A DNA stretch of 64,000 nucleotides from Siniperca chuatsi (taxonomy: Eukaryota; Chordata; Actinopteri; Centrarchiformes; Sinipercidae). A program made the position numbers and the translations under genes. The stretch covers positions 26,420,175-26,484,174 of the forward strand of contig NC_058046.1 in assembly GCF_020085105.1 (NCBI RefSeq), in the 5' to 3' direction. Of this stretch, positions 11,515 through 22,669 are shown piece by piece; within the stretch, counting starts at the first letter, position 1; every line of letters begins with the position of its first letter. The notes below the pieces were generated by a model, which saw only the letters and a program-made list of their open reading frames with translations, was not told the origin of the DNA and searched no databases.

Positions 11515-11760
11515 GATTTCACTTCAGTAAAAAGATGTATAACCTCACAGTTTTGCAATAGGTGCGGCTTTGTATTTACATACATTACAGTATGTTTGAG
11601 AAACAGCATTTCTCAGAACAATCACAGTCTTCTATAGCTTGGAAATTTTTGTTTCACAGTGAGTCAGCAGTTGTCGCTGTTACTAATACTAATGGTGCGA
11701 TGTGGATGACCGATTGTCGTGTGGATAAGAGCATTTGCCAAATGTCATAAATGGTCATTT
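11515..11760 (+). pseudogene. Zinc-finger gene relic behind A (3' part)
   Basis: TTTCACTTCAGTAAAAAGATG and CACAGTTTTGCAATAGGTGC continue the decayed finger that is intact in order at 16697-16745. The end carries GGATAAGAGCATTTGCCAAA, a tail shared with 16885, 29635 and 47278. Confidence 0.5.
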
Positions 11761-11796
11761 TTCAATAGAGCAGCGTGTTGTGGTCTTTTATCAGTA

Positions 11797-12009
11797 TCGT
11801 AGAAAAGGTTTCAGTTGTAGTCATCTGGACACTGTTTTCAGAATCAAGACGTTTCGGCTCCCATCTGGAAGTCACCACAAGTCATCACAATTGAGAATGA
11901 CTTCCGGATGGGAGCCAAACGTCTTGATTCTGAAAACAGTGTCCAGATGACTACAACTGAAACCTTTTCTACGATAGAACACTCCTAGACGAATGAGGGA
12001 CTACACCTT
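11797..12009. mobile_element. Penelope-like hairpin element, 213 bp
   Basis: Two inverted arms (about 11797-11876 and 11896-11975) carry the terminal sequence also seen at both ends of the Penelope-like element at 38824-39532. They are followed by a short one-sided tail ending near GGGACTACACC. An exact 12-bp repeat, CTTTTATCAGTA, flanks it (11785-11796 and 12010-12021). The empty site is seen at about 16948. No coding region remains. Confidence 0.7.
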
Positions 12010-12021
12010 CTTTTATCAGTA

Positions 12022-12418
12022 GCTCTCCATCCCCTTTTATCCCAAAAACATTTATATGACAGCTATAGTTACAATATGTACTTTGCAAGTTAAGATTTTA
12101 ATAACACTTATGAACTCATAAAATAAGACACATAGTTTTAATCTCCAACAGAATGTAAAATAGGCAAAACTGTGCTCAACGTTGACTACCTACTACATAC
12201 AAATGTTAGATGTTATGGCATCAGTAATTAAAATCAAATAATATTACATAAGTATGTGGCACTGACAGGGGTCATTCTGCATAATTATTAATTTAACTTA
12301 CTTACTTACTAAATACATTTTGCTGATACTACTTACCGTTCTTTTACATAAATAACATAAATGTACATCCTTGCTACTGATAATAAACACAGAAGTTGAA
12401 ATAAAATGTCATCATTTG
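12022..12418. other. Spacer between gene A unit and gene B
   Basis: AT-rich; parts recur at 16960-17150 (before C), 29830-29935 and 35100-35240 (before F), so it belongs to the duplicated unit. No gene seen. Confidence 0.4.
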
Positions 12419-12592
12419 AAAGCGGAACATAAAGCTCCCGCACATCCACTGTCGGAACTTAACTGTGTGACATCCAGCGGAAGTAAACAACACAAGCGCT
12501 AGTAACGTTAGCTGCGTGTATGTGTTGAATTAGCTGGACGATGATATTGTAGTCGTAACGCAGCTAATTATTTAATTTGTAATTAAGCAACA
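12419..12592 (+). promoter_or_regulatory. Conserved promoter/5'UTR of gene B
   Basis: Same ordered blocks as before gene A, including CGGAACTTAACTGTGTGACA (one change from the consensus CAGTGTGACA) and GCGGAAGTAAACAACACAAG. The leader ends TTAAGCAACA before ATG. Confidence 0.55.
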
Positions 12593-14184
12593 ATGTCTTC
12601 AGTCGAGTGTTTGAGAGAGTTTGTCAACGAGCGACTAACTGCTGCTGCTGAAGAAATATTCGGAGTTTTTAAAAAAACTATCGTCGAATATGAGGAAGAG
12701 ATCGATCGTCAGCGCAGACTGCTGGATATCTTTTGGAAACCCGAAATAAAGTTACACAGGATAGGTGTGTAACACCTCATTATTTTAATAACACAAAACA
12801 GAGGAATCTAATTTATAATCCAAATCGTATTTACTGTAACTAATTTGCTCTCATGTCTGCAAATTGTGTCCCTCCAGAGCTCCCACAGAAACATGTCTGT
12901 ACGGAGGAGGAGGTTCTGGCTGACCAGCAGCTCTGTATTCAGGAGAGGAACTCCAGTCTGGACCAAGAGGACCCAGAGCCTCCACAGATTAAAGAGGAAC
13001 AGGAGGAACTCTGCACCAGTCAGGAGGGAGAGCAGCTTGTACTGAAGCAGGAGGCTGATGCCTTTATGTTGACTCCTACTGAGGAGGAAAGTGACCACAG
13101 TGAACCAGAACCAAACAGGGACCAGCAGCTCCTCTCTCACAACTCTCATGCAGCTGAGAGCCAAGATCAGAAAGGAGGCAAGCATGGAGACATTAACAAT
13201 GTATACAACTCTACCATATCAAAGATTCATCATAATCCTCACACAGGTAAAAAGTCTTTAAAATGTGACACATGTGGAAAGGCTTTTAAGTATAAGTCAT
13301 CTTTGCAGATACACCTGAGAACCCACACAGGTGAGAACCCATATTTTTGCAGCACCTGTGGGAAAAGATTCATAGAGACATCAGCATTGAAAACTCATAT
13401 GAGAATCCACACAGGTGAGAAGCCATATTCTTGCAAAACTTGTGGGAAAGGTTTCAGATTTAATAGTGGCTTGTTGGTCCACATGAGAACCCACACTGGT
13501 GAGAAGCCGTACCTTTGCAAGACCTGCGGGAAAAGATTCCGTCAGATATCAACTTTATCACGTCATATAAGAATCCACACAGGTGAGAAGCCATATTCAT
13601 GCAAAACATGTGGAAAAGATTTCAGAGTTAGCAGTGTCTTAAAAATCCACATGAGAACCCACACAGGTGAGAAGCCGTATGTTTGCAAGACCTGCGGGGA
13701 AAGATTCAGCGAAATGTCAAAATTGAAAAGGCACATGAGAATCCACACAGGTGAGAAGCCATATAGTTGTGAAACATGTGGGAAAGAGTTTAGAGTTAGT
13801 GATCACTTGAAAGTCCACGTGAGAAGAGCTCACACAGGTGAGAAGCCGTACCTTTGCAAGACCTGCGGAAAAAGATTCTATGACATTTCAGCATTGAAAA
13901 CACACATGACAACCCACACAGGTGAGAAGCCGTATACTTGCAAAACCTGCGGAAGATCTTATAGACAAAGTGGTATTTTGACAGTCCACATCAGAACCCA
14001 CACAGGTGAGAAGCCATATTCATGCAAAACATGTGGGAAAGATTTCAGCGTTAACAGTGTTTTGAAAGTCCACATGAGAAGAGCCCATACTGGTGAGAAG
14101 CCATATCTTTGCAAGACCTGCGGGAACAGATATGTTGATGCGTCTTCTTTGTCAAAGCACAGAAAATCGCATACAGGGAAGTAG
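12593..14184 (+). CDS. Zinc-finger gene B, 11 C2H2 fingers, two exons
   Basis: Exons 12593-12764 and 12878-14184 encode 492 residues, the longest array here. The intron is only 113 nt: the stretch that holds the conserved TTCTCTGTCC tract in other paralogs is lost (also in C), while the CCTCCAG acceptor remains. Residues 1-57 are the helical module, and the acidic linker carries IKEE and LKQE motifs at Lys96 and Lys114. Fingers start at Cys187. Fingers 7 and 10 have a four-residue His spacing (RRAH). Contacts: YSSI, ESAT, FSGV, QSTR, VSVI, ESKR, VDHV, DSAT, QGIV, VSVV, DSSK. Fingers 1-4 match those of C, so C is probably a shortened sister or B a lengthened one. A complete further finger lies just behind the TAG stop. 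Confidence 0.88.
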
Positions 14185-14315
14185 CCTTGTATTTGCAAAA
14201 TATGTGGGAAACCATTCAGTTCTAGTGGTTTGTTGTCAAAACACAGAAGAACTCACAGAAGTGAGGAGCCAAATAATTGCAGCACTTGTGGGAAAAGTTT
14301 TACTCAAATCACATA
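14185..14315 (+). pseudogene. Post-stop fingers of gene B, one still intact
   Basis: Directly after TAG, in frame, come PCICKICGKPFSSSG and [14 protein letters not shown]: a complete C2H2 finger with both Cys, Phe, Leu and both His. The first half of another follows (CSTCGKSFTQ) before the hairpin element at 14316. This is the best-preserved copy of the tail. Confidence 0.65.
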
Positions 14316-14594
14316 TCGTAGAAAAGGTTTCAGTCGTAGTCATCTGGACACTGTTTTCAGAATCAAGACGTTTCGGCTCCCATCCAGAAGTCATTCTCAA
14401 TTGTGAAAAAAAAATTGGACGGGAACTGGAAATTTAAGCTACTCTTTCCAGTTCCCATCCAATTTTTTTCACAATTGAGAATGACTTCCGGATGGGAGCC
14501 GAAACGTCTTGATTCTGAAAACAGTGTCCAGATGACTACGACTGAAACCTTTTCTACGATAGAACACTCCTGGACGAATGAGGGATTACACCGT
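14316..14594. mobile_element. Penelope-like hairpin element, 279 bp
   Basis: Long inverted arms (about 14316-14430 and 14445-14562) around a short loop, then a one-sided end with ACTCCTGGACGAATGAGG. An exact 13-bp repeat, CTCAAATCACATA, flanks it (14303-14315 and 14595-14607). The site lies in the old finger code behind gene B. Confidence 0.7.
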
Positions 14595-14612
14595 CTCAAA
14601 TCACATACTTGA

Positions 14613-14896
<284 letters not shown>

Positions 14897-15583
14897 CTCC
14901 TGTGGAGACGTGTTCACCTGCTGAATGTAGTACATATTTGCAATAGCTACATCTCTGTAACTGAATGTAAAATGTTTTCCATAAAGATAAGATCTCAATA
15001 TCTTAGTGTAAAGTTTGGGTTGATATGACTGTATTAGTTATATTTCTGCAACAGTATTTCTTTAAAAATAATCGTAATCTCCCAAATGGAGGAAAACTGT
15101 TAGTTTCACAGTGAGTGCGCAGTAGTGGCTGTTAAAGTAATGGTGTGATCTCGATGGCTGTTTGTTTTGCCAAATGTCTATTTATGAAACATCTCAGCAT
15201 CAATTTAGTTTAAAGTTCAAAGCTCAAGTTGTTTCATAGCTCTATATGAAGCCTCGTACACATCTTTGCAAGAAGTCAGATTTTACATTTGAGAATGACT
15301 GACATCATTATTTTATATTACCATATAAGAAGTCCTCTTAAATGTGAACGTGGCTTCTTTTTGCTATTTCTATACATTACCTCACTTATGTGTCTGATAG
15401 TTGTTTTTTGTATGACATAAGATCCATATTTACTATGCTTTTGTATTCTTATGATGATTCCACATCAACATTTATACATTTTTTTATCTTTTAAAAGTTT
15501 GTGTAGCTTTGGTACCATGTCTGTGTTTTTCACCTAATTAATTAAGCATGTATGGATGGACCTGAAGGTTCCCCTGGTTAGCT
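14897..15583 (+). other. Copied 3' flank, A-type
   Basis: From about 15030 nearly identical to 5780-6344 behind gene A. It ends at the duplicated MITE. Non-coding. Confidence 0.6.
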
Positions 15584-16081
15584 CAGTGGTGGAAGAAGTA
15601 TTGAGAGCCTTTACTTAAGTAAAAGTGCTAATACCACACTGTGAAATACTCCACTACAAGCAAAAGCCCTGCATTCAAAACCTTACTTAAGTATGTAAGT
15701 ATTATCAGCAAAATGTACTTAAAGTATCAAAAGTAAAAGTACTCATTCTGCAGAAAAATGGTCCCTGTCAGTGTTTTACTGTTATATCTGATACTATTAT
15801 ATCCTTCAGTTTATCACAAACATTCACATGCAAAACCACCACATTTGGAGATACATGGTTTTAACTGGACACGGAGGGTTTGAAAAATTGTAATCTGAAA
15901 AATGACTAAAGCTGTCAGACAAATGTAGTGGAGTAAAACCTACAATATTTGCCTCAGAGATGTAGTGGAGTAGAAGTGGAAAGTAGCATACAATGGAAAT
16001 ACTCAAGTAAAGTACAAGTACTTTGAATATGTACTTAAGTACAGTACTTGAGGAAACATACTTAGTTACATTCCATCACTG
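15584..16081. mobile_element. hAT-type MITE, second copy, 498 bp
   Basis: Same length, ends and flanking 8-mers (GGTTAGCT at 15576-15583; GGTTCGCT at 16082-16089) as the copy at 6345-6842, including the same mismatch in the target repeat. It was therefore copied with its flanks rather than inserted anew. Confidence 0.75.
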
Positions 16082-16458
16082 GGTTCGCTGTAGGAAAGCC
16101 AGAAGAAGAACATCTGGTATCACTTAGAGGATGTTTTTCCCACAAAAAAGAATGTAGTGTACCCACTGTTACTGGACTCCATACTATACACCTCTGTGTG
16201 CCTTATCTCAGGGCAGATTCTGGGTGGTACTCTGGTTCTACTCGGTCTGAACATGAGAGAAAATAAACCAGCTTTAACTAAGAATCGACTTGTGGCCTGA
16301 TTGATTTCAACTTCATTGGATCCAAGATGAAAGAATCTCCCTTTCACTGACCAACAGACTAAACGCAGAATTTTATTCTTATAAATGACTTAAAATATTC
16401 ATTGTTTATCAAAACAGTTGTAGGTTAATGCCTGTTACTTTTTAAAGAATAGCATGGA

Positions 16459-16730
16459 TACTCTGTATCAACTAGAAACACAGATCCAAAGCGACAGAAA
16501 AGTCCTCACAAAAGCAATAGTCAAACCAACGATGTATATAACTACCATGTTAAAGATTCATTGTAATACTTGCACAAGTGAAAAGTCTTTAAACTGTGAC
16601 ACATGGGAAAGATTTTAAGTATAAGTCAAAATTGTAGAGACGCCAGAGAATCCACACAGGTGAGAAACCATATTCTTGCAAAACATGCGGGAAAGGTTTC
16701 ACTTCAGTAAAAAGATGTATAACCTCACAG
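16459..16730 (+). pseudogene. Zinc-finger gene relic behind B
   Basis: A decayed middle piece of family exon 2: linker (GTATCAACTAGAAACACAG), then ATGTTAAAGATTCATTG, then a first finger (AACTGTGACACATGGG) with frame breaks, and CATATTCTTGCAAAACATG of a second. It ends in the same CACTTCAGTAAAAAGATG stretch as the other relics. It lacks exon 1 and the acidic start. Confidence 0.65.
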
Positions 16731-17630
16731 TTGTGCAATATGTGCGTACATTACAGTATGTTTGAGCAACAGCATTTCTCAGAACAATCGCAGTCTTCTA
16801 TATCTCGGGAATCTCTGTTTCACAGTGAGTGCACAGTAGTGGCTGTTACTAATACTAATGGTGTGATGTGACCGATTGTCGTGTGGATAAGAGCATTTGC
16901 CAAATGTCATAAAAGGTCATTTTTCAATAGAGCAGCGTGTTGTGGACTTTTATCAGTAGTTCTCCACCATCTCTTACTGCCAAAAACATTTATGTGACAG
17001 CTATAGTTACAATATGTATTTTGCAGGTTAAGATTTTAATAAAACTTATGATCTCATAAAATAACATTGTCAAACTATCCAACAGGATGTAAAATAGGAA
17101 AAACTGTGCTCAACTTTGACTAGCTGCTGCATATAAATGTAAGGGCAAACGTCCCTATCAAGTCCACCAAATCTGCTTTTCAGACATTTTGAATATATAC
17201 TGCCCCAATATAAGTGAGTTAAATGAAAGTCGAATCTCTCATTTGAAATGTCAATGATTCATTTATACCAATTTCTAATGTTTTTATTGTTTAATTTGTC
17301 AAAATGTCAATAGTCTGGCATGGGCTTAATGGGTACCTAACATACCATTTAAGCCCATGGGTGTTCTAAAAAAGCCCACTTCATGATTTGTTGGTAAATA
17401 AATATATATATTTAAAAAATCTTAACAATACATTTCTATTAAAATCTGTAATCTCTTAGCTGTCAATAGCTATTTTCATTTTGTCTCCACTCCTATCCTA
17501 TGGCCTGTAAATGGCATTTGAAATAGGTGTGACCAGACTTTTTGCTGTGTTAACTAATAGTTTAGTAGAGAGTACCAAAGCGAGGTGGATGTACATCCAG
17601 TACAAGTTGAAATAAAATGTCATCATTTGA
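16731..17630. other. Spacer upstream of gene C
   Basis: AT-rich non-coding DNA with the shared relic tail (GGATAAGAGCATTTGCCAAA near 16886) and the duplicated unit at 16940-17130. 17150-17560 is unique in this window and shows no coding signal. Confidence 0.4.
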
Positions 17631-17803
17631 AAGCGGAACATAAAGCTCCCGCACGTCCACTGTCGGAACTTAACAGTGTGACATCCAGCGGAAGTAAACA
17701 ACACAAGCGCTAGTAGCGTTAGCTGCATGCGTGTAGTGAATTAGCTGGAAGACGATATTGTAGTCGTAATGCAGCTATTTATTTAATTTGCTATTAAGCA
17801 ACA
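17631..17803 (+). promoter_or_regulatory. Conserved promoter/5'UTR of gene C
   Basis: All family blocks are present, including CAGTGTGACATCCAGCGG and AAGTAAACAACACAAGCG. The leader ends TTAAGCAACA before ATG. Confidence 0.55.
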
Positions 17804-19143
17804 ATGTCTTCAGTTGAGTGTTTGAGAGAGTTTGTCAACGAGCGACTAACTGCTGCTGCTGAAGAAATATTCGGAGTTTTTAAAAAAACTATCGTCGGGT
17901 ACGAGGAAGAGATCGATCGTCAGCGCAGACTGCTGGATATCTTTTGGAAACCTGAAATAAAGTTACACAGGATAGGTGTGTAACACCTCATTATTTTAAT
18001 AACACAAAACAGAGGAATCCAATTTATAATCCAAATTGTTTAAATATTTACTGTAACTAATTTGCTCTCATGTCTGCAAATTGTGTCCCTCCAGAGCTCC
18101 CACAGAAACATGTCTGTACGGAGGAGGAGGTTCTGGCTGATCAGCAGCTCTGTATTCAGGAGAGGAACTCCAGTCTGGACCAGGAGGACCCAGAGCCTCC
18201 ACAGATTAAAGAGGAACAGGAGGAACTCTGCACCAGTCAGGAGGGAGAGCAGCTTGTACTGAAGCAGGAGACTGATGCCTTTATGTTGACTCCTACTGAT
18301 GAGGAAAGTGACCACAGTGAACCAGAACCAAACAGGGACCAGCAGCTCCTCTCTCACAACTCTCATGCAGCTGAGAGCCAAGATCAGAAAGGAGGCAAGC
18401 ATGGAGACAGTAACAATGTATACAACTCTACCATGTCAAAGATTCACCGTAATACTCACACAGGTAAAAAGTCTTTAAAATGTGACACATGTGGAAAAGG
18501 TTTTAAGTATAAGTCATCTTTGCAGATACACCTGAGAGTCCACACAGGTGAGAACCCATATTTTTGCAGCACCTGTGAGAAAAGATTCATAGAGACATCA
18601 GCATTGAAAACTCATATGAGAATCCACACAGGTGAGAAGCCATATTCTTGCAAAACGTGTGGTAAAGTTTTCAGATTTAATAGTGGCTTGTTGGTCCACA
18701 TAAGAACCCACACTGGTGAGAAGCCGTACCTTTGCAAGACCTGCGGGAAAAGATTCCGTCAGATATCAACTTTATCAGGTCATATAAGAATCCACACAGG
18801 TGAAAAGCCATATTCATGCAAAACATGTGGAAAAGATTTCAGAGTTAGTGGTCACTTGAAAGTCCACATGAGAACCCACACAGGTGAGAAGCCGTATGTT
18901 TGCAAGACCTGCGGGAAAAGATTCTATGACATTTCAGCATTGAAAACACACATGACAACCCACACAGGTGAGAAGCCATATACTTGCAAAACATGTGGGA
19001 AAGATTTCAGATCTAGCAGTGTCTTGAAAGTCCACATGAGAACCCACACAGGTGAGAAGCCGTACCTTTGCAAGACCTGCGGGAAAAGATACTTTGATGC
19101 GTCTGCTTTGGCAAAGCACAGAAAATCGCATACAGGCAAGTAG
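17804..19143 (+). CDS. Zinc-finger gene C, 8 C2H2 fingers, two exons
   Basis: Exons 17804-17975 and 18095-19143 encode 406 residues. Module 1-57, acidic linker with IKEE and LKQE, fingers from Cys187. Contacts: YSSI, ESAT, FSGV, QSTG, VGHV, DSAT, SSVV, DSAK. It shares with B the shortened intron and the first four fingers, and its finger 6 equals B finger 8. B and C are thus the closest pair, differing by loss or gain of whole 84-bp finger units. Finger 2 reads CSTCEKRF, Glu in place of the usual Gly, which does not touch the zinc ligands. Stop TAG is followed by the usual decayed tail. Confidence 0.88.
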
Positions 19144-19311
19144 CCTTGTATTTACAAAATATGTGGGGTACGACTCAGTTCTAGTGGTTTGTGGTCAAAA
19201 CACACAAGATCTCACAGACTCACTTACTTGAAAACACACCTGAGGATTAATATACACATGAGAAACCATCAGGCTGAAACTCCTGTGGAGACTTGTTCAC
19301 CTGCTGAATGA
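19144..19311 (+). pseudogene. Post-stop finger remnants of gene C
   Basis: Remains of the family 3' coding tail: a finger with its second Cys lost (PCIYKICGVRLSSSG), then a deletion, then [16 protein letters not shown] before TGA at 19309. Confidence 0.55.
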
Positions 19312-19825
19312 AATACGCTTTTGCTGTAGCTACATCTCTGTAACTGAATGTAAAATTTCTGTTAGCAACAGTATTTCTTTGAAACAGTCATAATCTCCCA
19401 AATGGAGGAAAAATGTTAGTTTCACAGTCAGTGTGATCTTGATGGTTGTTGGTTTTGCCAAATGTCTATGAAGCATCTCAGAATCATTTTAGTTCAAAAT
19501 TCAACAAGGACTCAAAATGTTTGTACCTCAAGTAGTATTTGATAGCTCTGTATGAAGCCTCCTACACATCTTTGCAAGAAGTCAGATTTTACATTTAAGA
19601 AGGACTGACATCACTGTTTTATATTACCATATAAGAAGTCTTATTAAATGTGTACGAGCCTTCTTTTTGCTGTTTTGATACACTACCTCACTTATGTGTC
19701 TGACTGATAGGTGGTTTGTGTGATGACATAAGATAACCATATTTACTATACGTTTGTATTCTTATGATGATTCCACATCAACTTTCGGTACCATGTCTGT
19801 GTTTTTCACCTAATTAAGTATGTAT
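19312..19825 (+). other. 3' flank of gene C
   Basis: Non-coding, related to the flanks of A, F and (inverted) D. Ends at an inserted repeat. Confidence 0.45.
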
Positions 19826-20030
19826 GGTAAATGGACTGTACTTGTATAGCGCCTTTCTAGTCTTCCGACCACTCAAAGCGCTTCACACTCTACGTGTCAC
19901 ATTGACACACTGATGGCAGATGCTAACTGCTCATCAGTCCAAGGAAACTAACTAATCACACACACTGACACACCGAAGGCCTCGTGACAATTTGGGGTTC
20001 AGTGTCTTGCCCAAGGACATTTCGACATGG
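19826..20030. repeat. Common fish interspersed repeat
   Basis: ATGGTAAATGGACTGTACTT, then TATAGCGCCTTTCTAGTC, CACTCAAAGCGCTTCACACT and a final TGCCCAAGGACATTTCGACA are phrases of a very widespread fish repeat. The unit flank GTATGTATGG ... GTTAGCT of the paralogs is split by it. The class (SINE or DNA element) is uncertain. Confidence 0.6.
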
Positions 20031-20450
20031 TTAGCTAGAGGAAAACCAGAAGAAGAACATTTGGTATCATTGAGACTGTCTTTCACTGTGGACAAAGAAT
20101 GTAGTGTTCCCTTGTCACGTGGAGTTACTTGACTCCATACTATATAAGCTGGGTCTTCCTTATCTCAGGGCAGATTCTGGGTGGTACTTTGGTTCTACTC
20201 TGGGTCTGACCATGCATGTAAATAAACCAGCTTTAACTAAGAATCGACTTGTGGACTGATTGATTTCAACTTCCTTGGATCCAAGATAAAATAATCTCCC
20301 TTTCCCTGACCAACTGACTGAAAGCCAATTTTTTTTCTTGATGAATGACTTAAAAGATGAATTGATTATGCAAAAAGTTGTTGGATAATGCCTGTTTATT
20401 TTATATAGTTACAACAGTTACTTTGCAGTTTAAGATTTTAATAAAACTAA
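20031..20450. other. Rest of 3' flank unit behind C
   Basis: Matches the F flank (38010-38310) and, inverted, the D flank (22030-22200). Shared phrases are CAGGGCAGATTCTGGGTGGT and CCAGCTTTAACTAAGAATCG. Non-coding. Confidence 0.45.
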
Positions 20451-20577
20451 GCATGGTGGCTCAGTGGTTAGCACTGTCACCTCACAGCAAGAAGTTCCTG
20501 GGTTCAATTCCCAGGGGACAGGGCCTCTCTATGTGGAGTTTGAATGTTTGCGTGTGTTTCCTCCAGGTGCTCTGGTT
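20451..20577 (+). repeat. tRNA-like SINE-type repeat
   Basis: GGTGGCTCAGTGGTTAGCAC resembles an A box and GGGTTCAATTCCCAGG a B box, followed by TGTGGAGTTTGAATGTTTG. This is a common fish repeat head. A promoter of the RNA polymerase III type is inferred. Confidence 0.5.
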
Positions 20578-20940
20578 TCAATTCAATTCAATATGCTTTA
20601 TTGCCATGAGTGGAACACAGACAATAGTGCGTCAAGTAATAATGAAATTTAAAAAAGAAAAAAGCACAATTCATAAAATCAGGAAAAAAAAAAACAAAAC
20701 AATGAACACTTGCTCTTTGTGTGTGAAAGACTGGAGGTCTGTGTTGATGTTGTTAATGGGTGTGTGTCTGTGTGTCAGTCAGTACCTGGACAGTGGAGGG
20801 TCTGGGTGGTTGTGTATTTACGTAACCCGTTGTCATTCCCAGGTCATCAAATATACTGACGTTTTGTCATGCCCCATGGCGTCTCATACTTGTGCTACAG
20901 ATTCATGTGTACAGTAATTGGTTAAAATAGGTTTGTACTT
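20578..20940 (-). repeat. LINE 3' tail, minus strand
   Basis: TTCAATTCAATTCAATATGC then TTTATTGCCATGAGTGG is the reverse of a LINE tail of the form ...CAATAAAGCATATTGAATTG. The family is not clear. The remainder has no coding signal. Confidence 0.4.
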
Positions 20941-21430
20941 TTTTTTTTCAAAAGATGCGTGAGAGACATGGATCAAGAGAGGAAGGGAGCCCACAAAGAC
21001 TAATATGTATAGGGCCCATTTTGTGCTACACCCCTGACAAATAAGGCATCTGTCCATCAGGAAACTCGTTAATCACTGAGAGTTGAGGCAGAGGAGCCGG
21101 AGGACATCAGAGGAAAAACATATATTTTCTCCATAAAATATGATCCAGTTCCACCCAAATCAGTGAATAAAGTTGTGTTTTTGTACAGTAGTGAGGGCCT
21201 GGCCCCAAGAAACACTTCGCTCTGGCGGAGTCTTATCGTTTTTCCAACCTTGTCACTAGCTACAGTAAACAGTAAATTAATCAAATTCAAATCTCAATAC
21301 ACTTGCAAATCTGAATAGATTTGGAGATTTTGGAGATCAGACACATCTGATTACGCACACAGATTGACACACAGTTACATACTCTCCACTCACATTTGGA
21401 AATAGTTCGGTTACAATAATAGTCCCATAT
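20941..21430. other. Unassigned spacer
   Basis: No gene recognised. 21300-21420 carries pieces like those near 3540-3780 (ACTATTATTGTAGGAG inverted, AGTGGAGA), part of an older duplicated flank. Confidence 0.3.
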
Positions 21431-21486
21431 GACTGTGTAGTCCCTCATTCGTCCAGGAGTGTTCCATCGTAGAAAAGGTTTTCTAC
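21431..21486 (-). mobile_element. Penelope-like terminal remnant, 56 bp
   Basis: Only the outer end of the element survives (TGTAGTCCCTCATTCGTCC and ATCGTAGAAAAGG), in inverted orientation. The 13-mer AATAGTCCCATAT flanks it on both sides (21418-21430 and 21487-21499). Confidence 0.65.
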
Positions 21487-21729
21487 AATAGTCCCATATA
21501 TTTATGTATTTTGTGATTGGTTCAACTTGATATAATTTTTTTATGTTTCTGGTTTTAGCGACACACCTCTTTTTCAAATAAGTCTCTCCTGATTGAACTA
21601 ACTGGCAGAAACCACAACATGCTGGTCTTTTGAAAAATGAAGTTACGACAATTGGCAAATGCTCTTATCTGCACGACAATCGGTCATCCACATCACACCA
21701 TTAGTATTAGTGACAGCCACCACTGCGCA

Positions 21730-21910
21730 CTCACTGTGAAACAAAGATTCCCGAGATATAGAAGATACATAAAAACTTTCCCACACGTAACATGGTAGTT
21801 ATATACGTTGTTAGTGTGAATATTGATTTTGTGAGGCCTTTTCTGTGGTTTTGGATCTGGGTTTCTAGTTGATGCAGAGTCTTAATGATATTCTTTATAA
21901 TGAACAGGCT
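21730..21910 (-). pseudogene. Zinc-finger gene relic behind D
   Basis: On the minus strand it shows the same linker (GCATCAACTAGAAACCCAG), ACTAACAACGTATATAACTA and a rudiment of the first finger as the relics behind A, B, F and G. It lies downstream of gene D, as expected for the duplicated unit. Confidence 0.55.
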
Positions 21911-22500
21911 TGAACTTTCATGATAATCAATTCATCTTTTAAGTTATTATCAAGACAAAATTTGGCTTTTAGTCTGTTGGTCAGTGAAAGGTAGATTATT
22001 TTATCTTTGATCCAATGAAGTTGAAATCAGTCAGGCCAGAAGTCGATTTTAGTTAAAGCTGGTTTATTTACATGCATGGTGAAACCCAGCTTGTATAGTA
22101 ACTCCACATGACAAGGATACACTACATTCTTTCTCCACAGTGAAAAACACGGTGTAAGTGATACCAAATGTTCTTCTTCTGGTTTTCCTCCAGCTAACCA
22201 GGGGAACCTTCAGGTCCATCCGTACATACTTAATTAGGTAAAAAACACAGACACGGTACCACATTTACACAAACTTGTAAAAGATTATAAAGATATAAAC
22301 GTTGATATGGAATTATTATAAGAATACAAAAGCATAAATATGGTTATCGTCATCATACACAAACCACCTACCTATCAGTCAGACACGTAAAAGAGGTAGA
22401 TCAAAATAGCAAAAAGAAGGCACGTTCACATTTAATAGTTCTTATATTGTAATATACAGTGATGTCAGTAACCCTCAAATCTGACTTCTTGCTCGGTGGT
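21911..22500. other. 3' flank of gene D (inverted unit)
   Basis: Reverse-complement match to the F and C 3' flanks (for instance CTTGGATCCAAGA and the ACCAGAAGAAGAACATTTGG segment). Non-coding. Confidence 0.5.
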
Positions 22501-22669
22501 TTCTCCTGTGAATATTGATCCTCAGGTGTTTTTTCAAGTATGTGATTTGAGTAAAACTTTTCCCACATGTGCTGCAGTTATTTGGCTCCTCACTTCTCTG
22601 AGATCTTGTGTGTTTTGACCACAAACCACTAGAACTGAATCGTCTCCCACATATTTTGCAAATACCAGG
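22501..22669 (-). pseudogene. Post-stop finger remnants of gene D
   Basis: Minus strand, after TAG: a finger-like stretch with the GRRFSSSGLWSKHTRS type sequence, then EEPNNCSTCGKSFTQITYL, in partly shifted frames. Family tail. Confidence 0.55.

Noticed and set aside
20451-20530. tRNA gene
   Set aside because: A- and B-box-like strings are present, but the acceptor and anticodon stems do not pair; it fits a tRNA-like interspersed repeat.
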